Origin: CAZHNW01 sp942491575
GTDB taxonomy: Bacteria > Spirochaetota > UBA4802 > UBA5550
Direction: 5' to 3'
Assembly: GCA_942491575.1 (NCBI GenBank)
Contig: CALOBT010000031.1
Span: 992,001 to 1,056,000, forward strand
DNA: 64,000 nt
Position 1 is the stretch's first letter; each line of letters starts with the position of its first letter. Position numbers and translations under genes: made by a program. Shown piece by piece: positions 50,865 through 58,948 of this stretch. The notes beneath the pieces were generated by a model. It had not been told where the DNA came from. It ran no database searches and saw nothing but the letters and a program-made list of their open reading frames with translations.

Positions 50865-52331
50865 TTATCTTATTTTAATGATTTTCAATTCTCCCTCTGA
50901 AGCCTTCCCTGTCGAGGAAACGAGGCAGTAGAGGCCGCGGTTGCGGAAGTTCTTTTCCTTGAGTGCGGGGATGCGCCCCGATACCATTTCATTATCGATG
51001 TAAAGTGTGGCGAATTTCCCGTCAGCGCTTTCAAGTCTGTAGGTGTGCCAGTCCGCGGTATGGATTGGGATACTTCTTTCGTTTACGTTTACCTTCTCTT
51101 CCATGAGGTCGATTCTAAAGGTGCTTCCGTTATCGGTTACATAGGCGATTAGAGTAAAGCTTCCCTTCACATGTCTTCCTTCTGACTCAATGGAAAAGGC
51201 GCGCGTCGAAGGATAACGATTGTAGAGGCCGCTGTTTTCCTTTTCTGATACCGCGAGGTGAACCGTACTGGAGTTATTTTCTTTTTTGAAGCTTATTGAA
51301 GCGGGACTTGCTCCTGAGGTATGGTTCCACTTTTCAGGTGTGTGTGAATCGATCCATACGCTGAAGGTATCCTGGAAGTTCCAGGATACTTCCCCGCTGG
51401 ACTCTTTAAAACGGCTCATGTCGAGGCGTGTTAAAAACTTCCCGAATATCCATCCCTTTTTGCCTTTGAGGGTGGTGATGTGGTACCAGTAATCACGGTG
51501 ATCCCCCACCTGCGTTGTATCCATCGACTTGGAGAGCTGAATTGCCAGGTCTCCTGCTGACGCGGTTCCGACACGCCCAGTATTAACGCCAGGGGAGCTG
51601 CGGAGGTTTATTCCGTCACCCTTTATGTCATAAAGGCGGTTCATTTCAGGACTGGTGCTGTACTGCTTCCCATAGGCTACAAGGAGTCGCTTCAGGCCCT
51701 CCCTTGAATCGCCGGGAATTTTCGCCCCTTTTTCCAGTGATGCAAATACATACTTAACCAGGTGCGCCGTGTAGCTGCTTCCCGGATATTTCATGTAATA
51801 GTTAACGCTGGAAGGTATAATCCTGTCAGGATCAGACTTGATTATCCGCTTGAGGTTTTCATAGTCAAGATCTTCGATGTAGCGGCTGCCGCGGTATCGG
51901 ACAACAAACTTGTTGTAAAAGTTTCCACCTGAAATTATGCGGCTGGCTTTCCGGGAGGAATGAACCCTCAGGTCTGTCTCGAGTTCTTCGTTGCAGGATT
52001 TCAGTTTTTTGTTCAGATATTTTAACGCCTCATCGTAATCAGGTGTTCCTTTTTTCTCGAGTGCAGCTTCAACCAGTTCATCGTTATATTTTTTTTCCAG
52101 GTAATCAGCCAGGGCATTGACGGATCTTATCCGGTAATAATACATGCGTTCCTGCTGGTCATATTTTGCCATCGGAAATATCTTTTTGATAATTTTCAGT
52201 GCGTCATCATAATCGCCGGCTTCGAATTCTTCTATGGCATCGTCAATATCCGGATCGTTGAAATAAATAATTCCCGCGGTTATTCCGGTACCGAGAATTA
52301 AAACAATAAAGAGTATTACAAGCTTGTTCAT
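50865..52331 (-). CDS. Membrane-anchored protein with SH3b domain and LamG-like C-terminus
   Basis: A 488-residue protein. An N-terminal membrane segment or signal (about 4-25) leads to a helical, TPR-like region (about 30-150), a helical linker, and a bacterial SH3 domain near 235-310 (GINLRSSPGVNTGRVGTASAGD split, then WYHITTLKGKKGWIFGKFL). A C-terminal concanavalin/LamG-like sandwich spans about 325-488 (WNFQDTFSVW, FRIDLMEEKVNV, ATLYIDNEMV). SH3b and lectin-like domains suggest attachment to cell-wall or glycan material. No partner is evident. Confidence 0.7.
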   Translation of the reverse strand: MNKLVILFIVLILGTGITAGIIYFNDPDIDDAIEEFEAGDYDDALKIIKKIFPMAKYDQQERMYYYRIRSVNALADYLEKKYNDELVEAALEKKGTPDYDEALKYLNKKLKSCNEELETDLRVHSSRKASRIISGGNFYNKFVVRYRGSRYIEDLDYENLKRIIKSDPDRIIPSSVNYYMKYPGSSYTAHLVKYVFASLEKGAKIPGDSREGLKRLLVAYGKQYSTSPEMNRLYDIKGDGINLRSSPGVNTGRVGTASAGDLAIQLSKSMDTTQVGDHRDYWYHITTLKGKKGWIFGKFLTRLDMSRFKESSGEVSWNFQDTFSVWIDSHTPEKWNHTSGASPASISFKKENNSSTVHLAVSEKENSGLYNRYPSTRAFSIESEGRHVKGSFTLIAYVTDNGSTFRIDLMEEKVNVNERSIPIHTADWHTYRLESADGKFATLYIDNEMVSGRIPALKEKNFRNRGLYCLVSSTGKASEGELKIIKIR

Positions 52332-52364
52332 TTTATTAATTATTCTCCTTTTGCAAAGCAGTGG

Positions 52365-53576
52365 CTATAGAGAGCCTTTCTGCATGATTTCAATGAGCCG
52401 GTGCGCCTCTTCGATAAAGAGCCCGCTTTCCATTGCGGCCTTTTCAGTGTAGACGGCTCTGTCTCCTCCCGGTTTCATGGAGGAAAAGCCCCTGGAACGG
52501 TAGAGGGCAAAGGGGACCGGTTCAGATGAATGAGTTTTTGTGTTGATGGGTGTCGGATGATCAGGCATTACCAGTATGGCGAAGTCATCATACTGCTGCA
52601 TCTCCTCCCATACCGGGCCAACAACTAGGCGGTCGAAGTCTTCAATGGACTTTAATTTGTTGTTGAGGTTTCCCTCATGGCCTGATTCATCCGGGGATTC
52701 TACGTGAAGGTAGACAAAATCAGTCTCCTTTAATGCTCTGCATAGGGCACCTGCTTTACCGGTATAATTGGTGTCAATATATCCCGTTGCCCCCTCAACA
52801 GGAAGGGGTTCAAGCCCTGCGGCACGGCCAATACCGTGTATCAGGTCAACAGCGGATATTGTATAGCCCCTGATGCCGAAACGTTTCTGGTAGGTGTCAA
52901 CCATTGGTTTGGTTCCTCCTCCCCAGAGCCAGACCGAGGAGGGATTGCCCTTGAAACTGGCGCCGGCGTCCCTTATTTTTTCAGAGGATGAAATGACTTC
53001 ACCGGAGAGGTCCATTATTTTCTGAAGGGTCTCCGCACCGTCACCCTTTGGCAGGTATTCTGAAATTTCCCGGTCTGTGATGTCGTGAGGTGGTGTGGCA
53101 TCCGTTACCGAATCAAAGGGGAAGTCCCGCCAGATAACAATATGTCGGTAGGATACACCCGGGTAGAATTCAATATTCTCAAAGGTCGAAGCGGCGGCAA
53201 GTTCTTCGATAATTATTTTTGAATAGGCTGATTCAATGTGTCCCCCGCTGAAGTCCTGCATGATGCTGTCGGTGATATTGACAATATTGCAGCGGAAGGC
53301 TACATCTCCCGGGGCCATTTCTATCCCCATATTCAGGGCTTCAAGGGGTGCTCGTCCCGTGTAGTATTTTTTTGGATCGTATCCGAAAACGGAAAGATTA
53401 GCAGTATCGCTTCCGGGATTCATTCCTTCAGGTACTGTTCGGGTCAAGCCGAAGATGCCCTTTTGTGCGATCAGGTCCATGTTTGGGGTTTTGGCTACTT
53501 CAAGTGGAGTCCGGTTGCCAAGGGATGCAATGGGTTCATCGGCCATGCCGTCACCCAGGAGAACAGCGAGTTTCAT
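52365..53576 (-). CDS. apgM: Cofactor-independent phosphoglycerate mutase, archaeal type
   Basis: A 403-residue metalloenzyme of the alkaline-phosphatase superfamily that interconverts 3- and 2-phosphoglycerate. It starts LAVLLGDGMADEP, with the metal-binding Asp near residue 10, and has the catalytic-Ser motif NPGSDTANLSVFGYDP near 54. Further metal ligands lie near DESGHEGN (about 300) and MPDHPTP (about 335). Its length is typical for ApgM, distinct from the roughly 510-residue bacterial GpmI. The ATG at 53576 has a GAGGAAG ribosome-binding site; a start 12 bases earlier is less likely. It follows the moaE gene on the same strand. Confidence 0.9.
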   Translation of the reverse strand: MKLAVLLGDGMADEPIASLGNRTPLEVAKTPNMDLIAQKGIFGLTRTVPEGMNPGSDTANLSVFGYDPKKYYTGRAPLEALNMGIEMAPGDVAFRCNIVNITDSIMQDFSGGHIESAYSKIIIEELAAASTFENIEFYPGVSYRHIVIWRDFPFDSVTDATPPHDITDREISEYLPKGDGAETLQKIMDLSGEVISSSEKIRDAGASFKGNPSSVWLWGGGTKPMVDTYQKRFGIRGYTISAVDLIHGIGRAAGLEPLPVEGATGYIDTNYTGKAGALCRALKETDFVYLHVESPDESGHEGNLNNKLKSIEDFDRLVVGPVWEEMQQYDDFAILVMPDHPTPINTKTHSSEPVPFALYRSRGFSSMKPGGDRAVYTEKAAMESGLFIEEAHRLIEIMQKGSL

Positions 53577-53638
53577 AAACTTCCTCAATTAATAAAATGT
53601 TATTGGGAAGCCTGCAGGATATCAGGATAATTTGCAAT

Positions 53639-53713
53639 AATTATTTTTTTGAAGGCGTGGTTTGCCCTTTTTTGAAGGCGCGGTTGGCGAACCGAGCCTT
53701 CAAAAAAATAATT
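53639..53713. repeat. One right arm and two competing left arms (alternative hairpins)
   Basis: An 18-base arm at 53639-53656 and a 12-base arm at 53668-53679 can each pair with the same arm at 53696-53713 (…GAAGGC with GCCTTC…). The shorter pairing is extended by GGTT/AACC. In both strands the T run lies before the stem and the A run after it, the wrong way round for an intrinsic terminator. Confidence 0.6.
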
Positions 53714-54130
53714 CTATGAACGATCCGATATCCAGTTGCTGCCGTCTTCATAGAATTCTTTTTTCCAGATGGGGACAGTCTTTTTAATGGTATCGATAAT
53801 GTAACGGCATGCCTTGAAGGCATCGTCGCGGTGGGGAGAGGAAACGGCGATGAAAATACTTGCTTCGCCGATATTTACTTTACCGTAGCGGTGAACAACT
53901 ACGCAGTCGGTAATCGGATACTGGTTAATTGTATCATCGACAATTTTTTCCATTTCGGATCGGGCCATTTCTTCATAAATCTCATATTCAAGATGTGAAA
54001 CGGTTTTTTCTTTTGATTTATTGCGTGCCTGCCCGACGAAGGTTACTATGGCGCCGTCACTGTCACCGCCGGCGGTCATGGCAAGGTCAGTAACGGTTAT
54101 TGGGTCTTCCTGAAATATAATCTGTTTCAT
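53714..54130 (-). CDS. moaE: Molybdopterin synthase catalytic subunit
   Basis: A 138-residue MoaE. Conserved motifs are DGAIVTFVGQARN near residue 26, HRYGKVNIGEASIFIAV near 82, SPHRDDAF near 99, and KTVPIWKKE near 118, whose Lys residues are catalytic. With MoaD it inserts sulfur into precursor Z to form molybdopterin. The gene follows moaD by 8 bases; the GGAGGC coding the C-terminal Gly-Gly of MoaD appears to serve as its ribosome-binding site. Confidence 0.9.
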   Translation of the reverse strand: MKQIIFQEDPITVTDLAMTAGGDSDGAIVTFVGQARNKSKEKTVSHLEYEIYEEMARSEMEKIVDDTINQYPITDCVVVHRYGKVNIGEASIFIAVSSPHRDDAFKACRYIIDTIKKTVPIWKKEFYEDGSNWISDRS

Positions 54131-54138
54131 GGTAGTTT

Positions 54139-54384
54139 TTAGCCTCCACTCACCGGTGGAAACAGGGCAAGCGTGTCTCCTTCATTCAAAGAAGTCTCCT
54201 CTTCGCAGTAGTTGGAGTTAACCGCAATAAGAAGGCTATCCCGGTGAGGAGCCAGTTCTACGTGGTCCTTTTGTAATATATCAATCAGAGTGCCCGCTGT
54301 TGCATTATCAGGGATTTCTATTTGTTTTTTATCAAAACCGGTAATATCCCTGATTGACGCAAAGGTCCGCAAGGTAACTTTCAT
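54139..54384 (-). CDS. moaD: Molybdopterin synthase sulfur carrier subunit
   Basis: An 81-residue ubiquitin-like protein. It ends in the required Gly-Gly (FPPVSGG), which is thiocarboxylated and donates sulfur in the MoaE active site. The strand order and the LNEGDTLALFPP motif are typical. It starts one base after the stop of the upstream gene, whose end supplies an AAGGAA ribosome-binding site. Confidence 0.9.
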   Translation of the reverse strand: MKVTLRTFASIRDITGFDKKQIEIPDNATAGTLIDILQKDHVELAPHRDSLLIAVNSNYCEEETSLNEGDTLALFPPVSGG

Positions 54385-54385
54385 G

Positions 54386-54757
54386 CTATTTCCTTCTTTT
54401 GTCGCGTTTCAGCATAAAGAGGTAGTGTTTTATATAGGGCTGGTGGCTCTCATGGAATTCGCTCAGATCAACATTTTTTGGATCATTAAGCACACCGGAA
54501 AGTCTTATTTTGGAGATATCCTCTTCACCGGTGTCAATAATAGTTCTGAAACGTTTAAGAATCTCCCGATCATTGGCATCATGAGACATCTTGTTCATTT
54601 CTGTATGCAGTTTTAGAAGATTTACTTTGCGTCCGGTCTTCCGGGTTCTTCTCTGCGGTACTGATTTACCCGTGGTTGAACCGTTCTTTGCTTTTGCTTT
54701 GGTCTTTGCTTTTGTTTTCACTGCTTTTTTCACTGCTTTTGCTTTCGATTCAGTCAT
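54386..54757 (-). CDS. Small protein with histone-H1-like Lys/Ala tail, upstream of moaD
   Basis: A 123-residue protein. Residues 1-45 are Lys/Ala/Thr-rich, like histone H1 tails or bacterial Hc1-type nucleoid proteins; residues 46-123 form a compact, probably helical domain (LLKLHTEMNKMSHDAND, RFRTIIDTGEED). I recognise no family for the C-terminal part. The tail suggests nucleic-acid binding. It is the first gene of the moaD-moaE-apgM series and nearly overlaps moaD. Confidence 0.5.
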   Translation of the reverse strand: MTESKAKAVKKAVKTKAKTKAKAKNGSTTGKSVPQRRTRKTGRKVNLLKLHTEMNKMSHDANDREILKRFRTIIDTGEEDISKIRLSGVLNDPKNVDLSEFHESHQPYIKHYLFMLKRDKRRK

Positions 54758-54976
54758 AAATTAAACACCTGTTAAGAAAATGATCACAGATACTAAAAGA
54801 GGACACTCTGGTGTAAACACAATTTTTCAAATTTTTCAAACCAGCCGGTCCGTAAATGACTCTTTCAGTAGAATTGAATAATACCACAATACTTTTATTT
54901 ATGCAATGATAAAGTCCTTATTTTTTGTCATTAATATTCCGATTTAATGAATGATGCATCAACCAGGAGTAAAGTT

Positions 54977-55108
54977 ATGAAATGTTCACGTTGCGGAAAA
55001 CCAATATCCAGAATGAATCATTTTTTTATCCCCATTAAAAATCGGGCCGGCGGCCTTCGTTACTGTATTCAGTGTGCGCGGGAAGAAAAGATAATTACTC
55101 TCGTATAA
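54977..55108 (+). CDS. Very small zinc-ribbon protein
   Basis: A 43-residue reading frame with an AGGAG ribosome-binding site seven bases before the ATG. It has two Cys pairs, CSRCGKP at residues 3-6 and CIQC near 31-34, the usual pattern of a zinc ribbon, separated by about 24 residues. Start signal, Cys pattern and the clean gap to the next promoter support a real gene. Small proteins of this type occur widely; the function is unknown. Confidence 0.6.
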   Translation: MKCSRCGKPISRMNHFFIPIKNRAGGLRYCIQCAREEKIITLV

Positions 55109-55113
55109 ACCCC

Positions 55114-55141
55114 TTTACAGGAAAGGCATGATTTGTACTAT
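55114..55141 (+). promoter_or_regulatory. Promoter of btuFCD
   Basis: TTTACA at 55114-55119 and TACTAT at 55136-55141, spacer 16. The ATG at 55168 follows with an AAGGAGA ribosome-binding site. No cobalamin aptamer lies between promoter and start. Confidence 0.55.
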
Positions 55142-55167
55142 GCTGACAGCATCGTAAGGAGAGAATC

Positions 55168-56055
55168 ATGTCTCAAAACTATACATCCAAAAAAAATGCG
55201 CATGTTGTTTGCTCCATTCTGGCGTGCCTTCTTGTTTATGCAGGATGCGGTAAAAAAGAATCCCCTCCTGAAAAAAACTGGAATATTCCCCGGCGTATAG
55301 TCTCCCTTTCTCCTTCAATTACCAAGATGATTATTGAGCTTAAAGGAGAAAAATCCCTGGTTGGGGTTACTTCCTATCATCCCCCTTTGAAAAAACCGGT
55401 ACCGGTAATCGGCACTCTTGTTAATCCCGTTGTCGAAAAAATAATTCAGATGAAACCCGATGCGGTATTCCTTTCAAGGGAAGACGGAGCTACCCAGAAA
55501 ACCGACCTGTTACGGGCAACGGGTTTGAGGGTCATCGAACTGGAAAGACACCGAAATTTTAATGATATAAAAAATAATTATCTCCTGCTGGGAGCTATCC
55601 TCGGACAGGAGAGGCTCGCCAGCAGGAATATGGCAGATTATGAAAAGAAACTGGCAGATACATTTATCTCAGATGGAAATAAAAAGTCAGTTATTTTTCT
55701 CATCTCCACTCGTCCGGTTGTTACGATATCGCGGGGGAGTTTTATACACGCCATAATCAGTGATGCCGGGGGGGCAAATGTTTTTGAAAATCTCGCCTCC
55801 GCCTATCCGGTTATAACCTTTGAGGCGATTGTTCAGGCTAATCCCGAAGTTATTATTGTAATGACCAGGGGGGGGAAGGAAGAGATATCAGCTCGCCTTA
55901 AGACTTTCCCTCTCAGGGTGAATAAAAAAAGAAACATATTTGAAATTCTACCTGATTCCGTGGCATACTATACCCCTTCAGACTACCTGAAGGCGGTGGA
56001 AGAAATACGCGGTATCTTTTCTGCAGCGGAGCAGGGGCTCCCGGTAAAAAAGTAA
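55168..56055 (+). CDS. btuF: Cobalamin-type ABC transporter substrate-binding lipoprotein
   Basis: A 295-residue predicted lipoprotein (LVYAGC, Cys near residue 27) of the BtuF/FhuD class III binding proteins. Typical motifs: RRIVSLSPSITKMI near 42, GVTSYHPPL, VNPVVEKIIQMKPDAVF near 90, and FEAIVQANPEVIIVMT near 218. It would deliver corrinoid, or possibly a siderophore, to the BtuCD permease encoded next. The cobalamin assignment is based on BtuF-like spacing and on the receptor locus 5 kb away. Confidence 0.75.
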   Translation: MSQNYTSKKNAHVVCSILACLLVYAGCGKKESPPEKNWNIPRRIVSLSPSITKMIIELKGEKSLVGVTSYHPPLKKPVPVIGTLVNPVVEKIIQMKPDAVFLSREDGATQKTDLLRATGLRVIELERHRNFNDIKNNYLLLGAILGQERLASRNMADYEKKLADTFISDGNKKSVIFLISTRPVVTISRGSFIHAIISDAGGANVFENLASAYPVITFEAIVQANPEVIIVMTRGGKEEISARLKTFPLRVNKKRNIFEILPDSVAYYTPSDYLKAVEEIRGIFSAAEQGLPVKK

Positions 56056-56081
56056 AGGCAGGTTGAGCAGACAGGAGACTG

Positions 56082-57047
56082 ATGCAAAATTCCAGGACAG
56101 TTATTCTTGTGCTTGCGGCATTCATTATCATCATTCTTGCATTAATGGTGGGGGCGCGCTTTATCTCGCCTGCAGAAATTGCAGCGGTACTGCAGGGGAA
56201 GGGTGATCCCGTGGTAAGGGCAATGCTTCTTGAACTGCGCCTGCCCCGTATCATCATGGCCCTGATTGCAGGGGCCTCCCTTGCGGCAGGGGGAGCTGTT
56301 TTTCAGGCAATGCTCCGCAATCCCCTGGCGGACCCATATATAATTGGAGTTTCCGGCGGGGCTGCCCTGGGTGCAACTGTTGTAATATTATTTTTTGCCG
56401 GAACAATGCCAATCATGACGGGAGCCTTTGCGGGAAGTCTGGGGGCAACCTTTCTGGTATTTACTTTTTCACGGCGCCTTAATCCGGGGAGTGAAACCCT
56501 TCTTCTTGCAGGGGTGGCTATCAGTTTTGCCCTTTCATCCATCGTATTTTTGCTCTATGCCTTCGCGCGGTCCCGTGACGTTCACCGTGCCGTCATGTGG
56601 ATGATGGGTGACCTCTCCCGTGGAGACTATTCGATTATGACCGTAGGAGGTATTATTGTTCTGGTTTTGTTGCTCTCCCTGATGTTTTTCCACCGGCATC
56701 TTGATATTATTTCATTTGGTCAGAATTTTACTGCATATATGGGAGTCGACAGGAAAAGTATAACTGTTATTTTCTGGATTGCAGCATTGATGGTTGCTGT
56801 TCCCGTATCCCTTGCCGGGATTATCGGTTTTGTCGGCCTGATGGTACCCCATGTTGCCCGTTTGATCCGCGGGCCGGAACATCGACGGCTGATTCCCCTT
56901 TCGGCATTTATCGGCGGTATATTCCTTCTCGCGGCGGATACCATTGGCCGCAGCGTGGTGGTCCCCTATGAGATTCCCGTGGGCGTAATTACCGGTTTGC
57001 TGGGGGGAGTCTTTTTTTCCGTAATGCTCTTCAGGCAGAGGAGGTAG
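56082..57047 (+). CDS. btuC: FecCD/BtuC-type ABC transporter permease
   Basis: A 321-residue polytopic protein with about nine to ten membrane segments, matching the FecCD family: LRLPRIIMALIAGASLAAGG near residue 50, RNPLADPYIIGVSGGAALGA near 78, and GFVGLMVPHVARLIRGPEHR near 248, the cytoplasmic coupling region. It moves the substrate delivered by BtuF across the inner membrane. It starts 26 bases after btuF. Confidence 0.85.
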   Translation: MQNSRTVILVLAAFIIIILALMVGARFISPAEIAAVLQGKGDPVVRAMLLELRLPRIIMALIAGASLAAGGAVFQAMLRNPLADPYIIGVSGGAALGATVVILFFAGTMPIMTGAFAGSLGATFLVFTFSRRLNPGSETLLLAGVAISFALSSIVFLLYAFARSRDVHRAVMWMMGDLSRGDYSIMTVGGIIVLVLLLSLMFFHRHLDIISFGQNFTAYMGVDRKSITVIFWIAALMVAVPVSLAGIIGFVGLMVPHVARLIRGPEHRRLIPLSAFIGGIFLLAADTIGRSVVVPYEIPVGVITGLLGGVFFSVMLFRQRR

Positions 57048-57068
57048 CCGGTACTGGTTGTAAATATT

Positions 57069-57884
57069 ATGAAAGAAAATATTTTTAAACTGGAAAATGT
57101 ATCAGGAGGCTACGGGGGGAAGGAAGTCATAAGAGATCTCTCCCTGGAGATTGCCCGTGGTGCCTTTTCTGCAATTATCGGCCCAAATGGAGCCGGGAAG
57201 TCTACGCTTCTGAAGCTGATGACGGGGGCGGTATCCCTTACCGGGGGGAAGATAACCTTCAGGGAGAAAGAGCTCCAGGAGTATCACCGGAAGGAATTTG
57301 CACGGCAGGTTTCAGTTGTTGAACAGTCTCTGGAAAATATTTCTTCCTATACGGTCTTCAGTTTTGTTTCCCTGGGGCTTTTTCCTCACAGGGACATGTT
57401 TTCCCTTTATGGAGGGCATGAGGAAGAGGCAGTTATTGAGACACTGAAAGAATGCGGTATCGAGAATCTGGCTGAAAGGAGAATTAATCATCTTTCAGGA
57501 GGTGAACTGCAGCTGGTTTCGATTGCCAGAGCCCTGGTTCAGAGCCGGGATGTCATACTTCTTGATGAACCCGTCTCTCACCTGGACATTCGTCACAGCA
57601 TTGCTGTAATGGACCTTTTGTATGACCTGAACATAAAAGGCGCCACGATTATTACTGTGCTTCATGATATAAACCTGGCCTCTGATTACTGCAGCCGGAT
57701 CCTCGGCCTGAAGGAGGGAATTCTTTTCCTGGATGGTCCGCCGGAGAAGGCCATAACTTATGATGAAATCGAAAAACTTTTCGATCAGGTCTGCATAGTC
57801 AGGGACAATCCTATAACGGGATCGTCCTTCACATATCCGGTGCCGGAATATATTCGTCGGGGCAAAAAGAAAGGAGACCTTTAA
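57069..57884 (+). CDS. btuD: BtuD-type ABC transporter ATPase
   Basis: A 271-residue ATPase. Walker A GPNGAGKST near residue 39, Q-loop VVEQSL near 84, signature LSGGELQLVSIARAL near 143, Walker B VILLDEP near 165 with the catalytic Glu, and the switch His in TVLHDINLASDYCSR near 200. Together with BtuF and BtuC it forms a class II importer. It starts 21 bases after btuC and ends in a long hairpin. Confidence 0.85.
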   Translation: MKENIFKLENVSGGYGGKEVIRDLSLEIARGAFSAIIGPNGAGKSTLLKLMTGAVSLTGGKITFREKELQEYHRKEFARQVSVVEQSLENISSYTVFSFVSLGLFPHRDMFSLYGGHEEEAVIETLKECGIENLAERRINHLSGGELQLVSIARALVQSRDVILLDEPVSHLDIRHSIAVMDLLYDLNIKGATIITVLHDINLASDYCSRILGLKEGILFLDGPPEKAITYDEIEKLFDQVCIVRDNPITGSSFTYPVPEYIRRGKKKGDL

Positions 57885-57906
57885 GTGTCTCCTTTCTTTT
57901 TGCCCC
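57859..57906. terminator. 20-bp perfect hairpin at the end of btuD
   Basis: A 20-bp perfect stem (57859-57878 with 57887-57906) with an 8-base loop holding the btuD stop codon. It has a TTTCTTTTT stretch on its 3' side and the mirror on the other strand, so it serves btuD and the convergent FlaA-like gene. Confidence 0.8.
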
Positions 57907-57918
57907 TGGTTTGCCCTA

Positions 57919-58584
57919 TTACCAGTCGTCGCTCTGTCGGTCAGTATATTTTTCTCTTACCATGACTGTAATGTCATCTAGGTAGAAATACTGCCATTTG
58001 GGCAGGCGAGACATGTTGCCGGGACGGTACTGGATCTGCAGTATTTTTATAAATCGCTTCTGGTTAAGGTACTCATCTTCCTGCCTGATTTTCTTTGATA
58101 TCTTAACAATTAATTTTCTCCATCCGAGAAAATCAGTAGTGCCGAGTATTATTCGGTGATTTTGTCCGGTGGCATCCTGGACCAGAATGGAAAGTTCTCC
58201 TGAAAATCGCTTTCCGTATACCCATACGGCTATGGATTTACAGTATTTGTCGATAACCAGTTGTTTGGCAGGGATTATCTTGAAAACATCCCCCTTTTTG
58301 GCGAACATTTTTACACCAAGGTATTTTTTTGATTTTCCAGTGGGAGCCGGATAGATATCACGAACTGATATGTTCGCTTTCTGATAGCGCGTGACTCTGA
58401 ACCTCAAGTTGTCTTTTTGGGTATACTGTGTTGATTCAAAATCTTCAAGTATTGATTCGTAATATACTTTATCTCCAATTTTCTCAATTGTTTTTTCCGT
58501 ATCCTTTTTTTTATCTTCCTGTGAAAATCCCGGGATGACGATTGAGCTGATTAGTATAGAAATAAACAGTATTTTCTTAAGCAT
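57919..58584 (-). CDS. flaA: FlaA-type flagellar filament sheath protein homologue
   Basis: A 221-residue secreted protein (start at the ATG with CGGAGG upstream; signal peptide ending near GFSQ, residue 21). The mature sequence follows the spirochaete FlaA pattern: a DFES segment, then a jelly-roll-like series SIAVWVYGKRFSGELSILVQD (split), GWRKLIVKISKKI near 160, KRFIKILQIQYRP and FYLDDITVMV at the end. FlaA forms the outer layer of periplasmic flagellar filaments in spirochaetes, so this gene is also the best taxonomic marker in the window. No other flagellar gene is nearby. Confidence 0.7.
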   Translation of the reverse strand: MLKKILFISILISSIVIPGFSQEDKKKDTEKTIEKIGDKVYYESILEDFESTQYTQKDNLRFRVTRYQKANISVRDIYPAPTGKSKKYLGVKMFAKKGDVFKIIPAKQLVIDKYCKSIAVWVYGKRFSGELSILVQDATGQNHRIILGTTDFLGWRKLIVKISKKIRQEDEYLNQKRFIKILQIQYRPGNMSRLPKWQYFYLDDITVMVREKYTDRQSDDW

Positions 58585-58948
58585 TTCATGCCTCCGATGT
58601 GCTCCCCGGATCACTCGATTTGAGTTCGAATAAGTACGAGGAAGTTTTCATTTGACACTGTTATTCTAATAATTTTATTATTGAGTGTCAATAAAATTGT
58701 AGTTATGGCAATTAAAAATTGAATATATCATTTGCAATCTTCAATTTTGTGAAGACAAAATTTTGATTTAGTGTATACTTATGGTATGTTATAATTACAG
58801 AATATGCTTGTTTTTTGTCGATATTAAGAAATATTCCCTTTTCTTTGCTGTATATCGTTAAAAACTGCTTTTATATCGTTAATTGTTGATTTATTTGAAT
58901 TAAATCAACAATTATTAGTAGATTCTGACAGAAACCCGCAGGGGGTAT
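58585..58948. other. AT-rich divergent region with repeats
   Basis: A 364-base gap between the FlaA-like and PilZ genes. It contains the minus-strand promoter at 58663-58691, a direct repeat TATATCGTTAA (58851-58861 and 58872-58882, 21 bases apart) and a 13-bp inverted repeat (58881-58893 with 58901-58913, loop 7). The repeats lie 36-98 bases before the PilZ gene and may be operator sites. I see no coding frame. Confidence 0.6.
58663..58691 (-). promoter_or_regulatory. Promoter of the FlaA-like gene
   Basis: On the minus strand, TTGACA (58686-58691) and TAGAAT (58663-58668) with a 17-base spacer, giving a leader of about 70 bases. Confidence 0.65.

Noticed and set aside
53639..53713. Intrinsic terminator after moaE
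   Set aside because: The T run precedes the stem and the A run follows it when read in either direction, so it does not fit a terminator.
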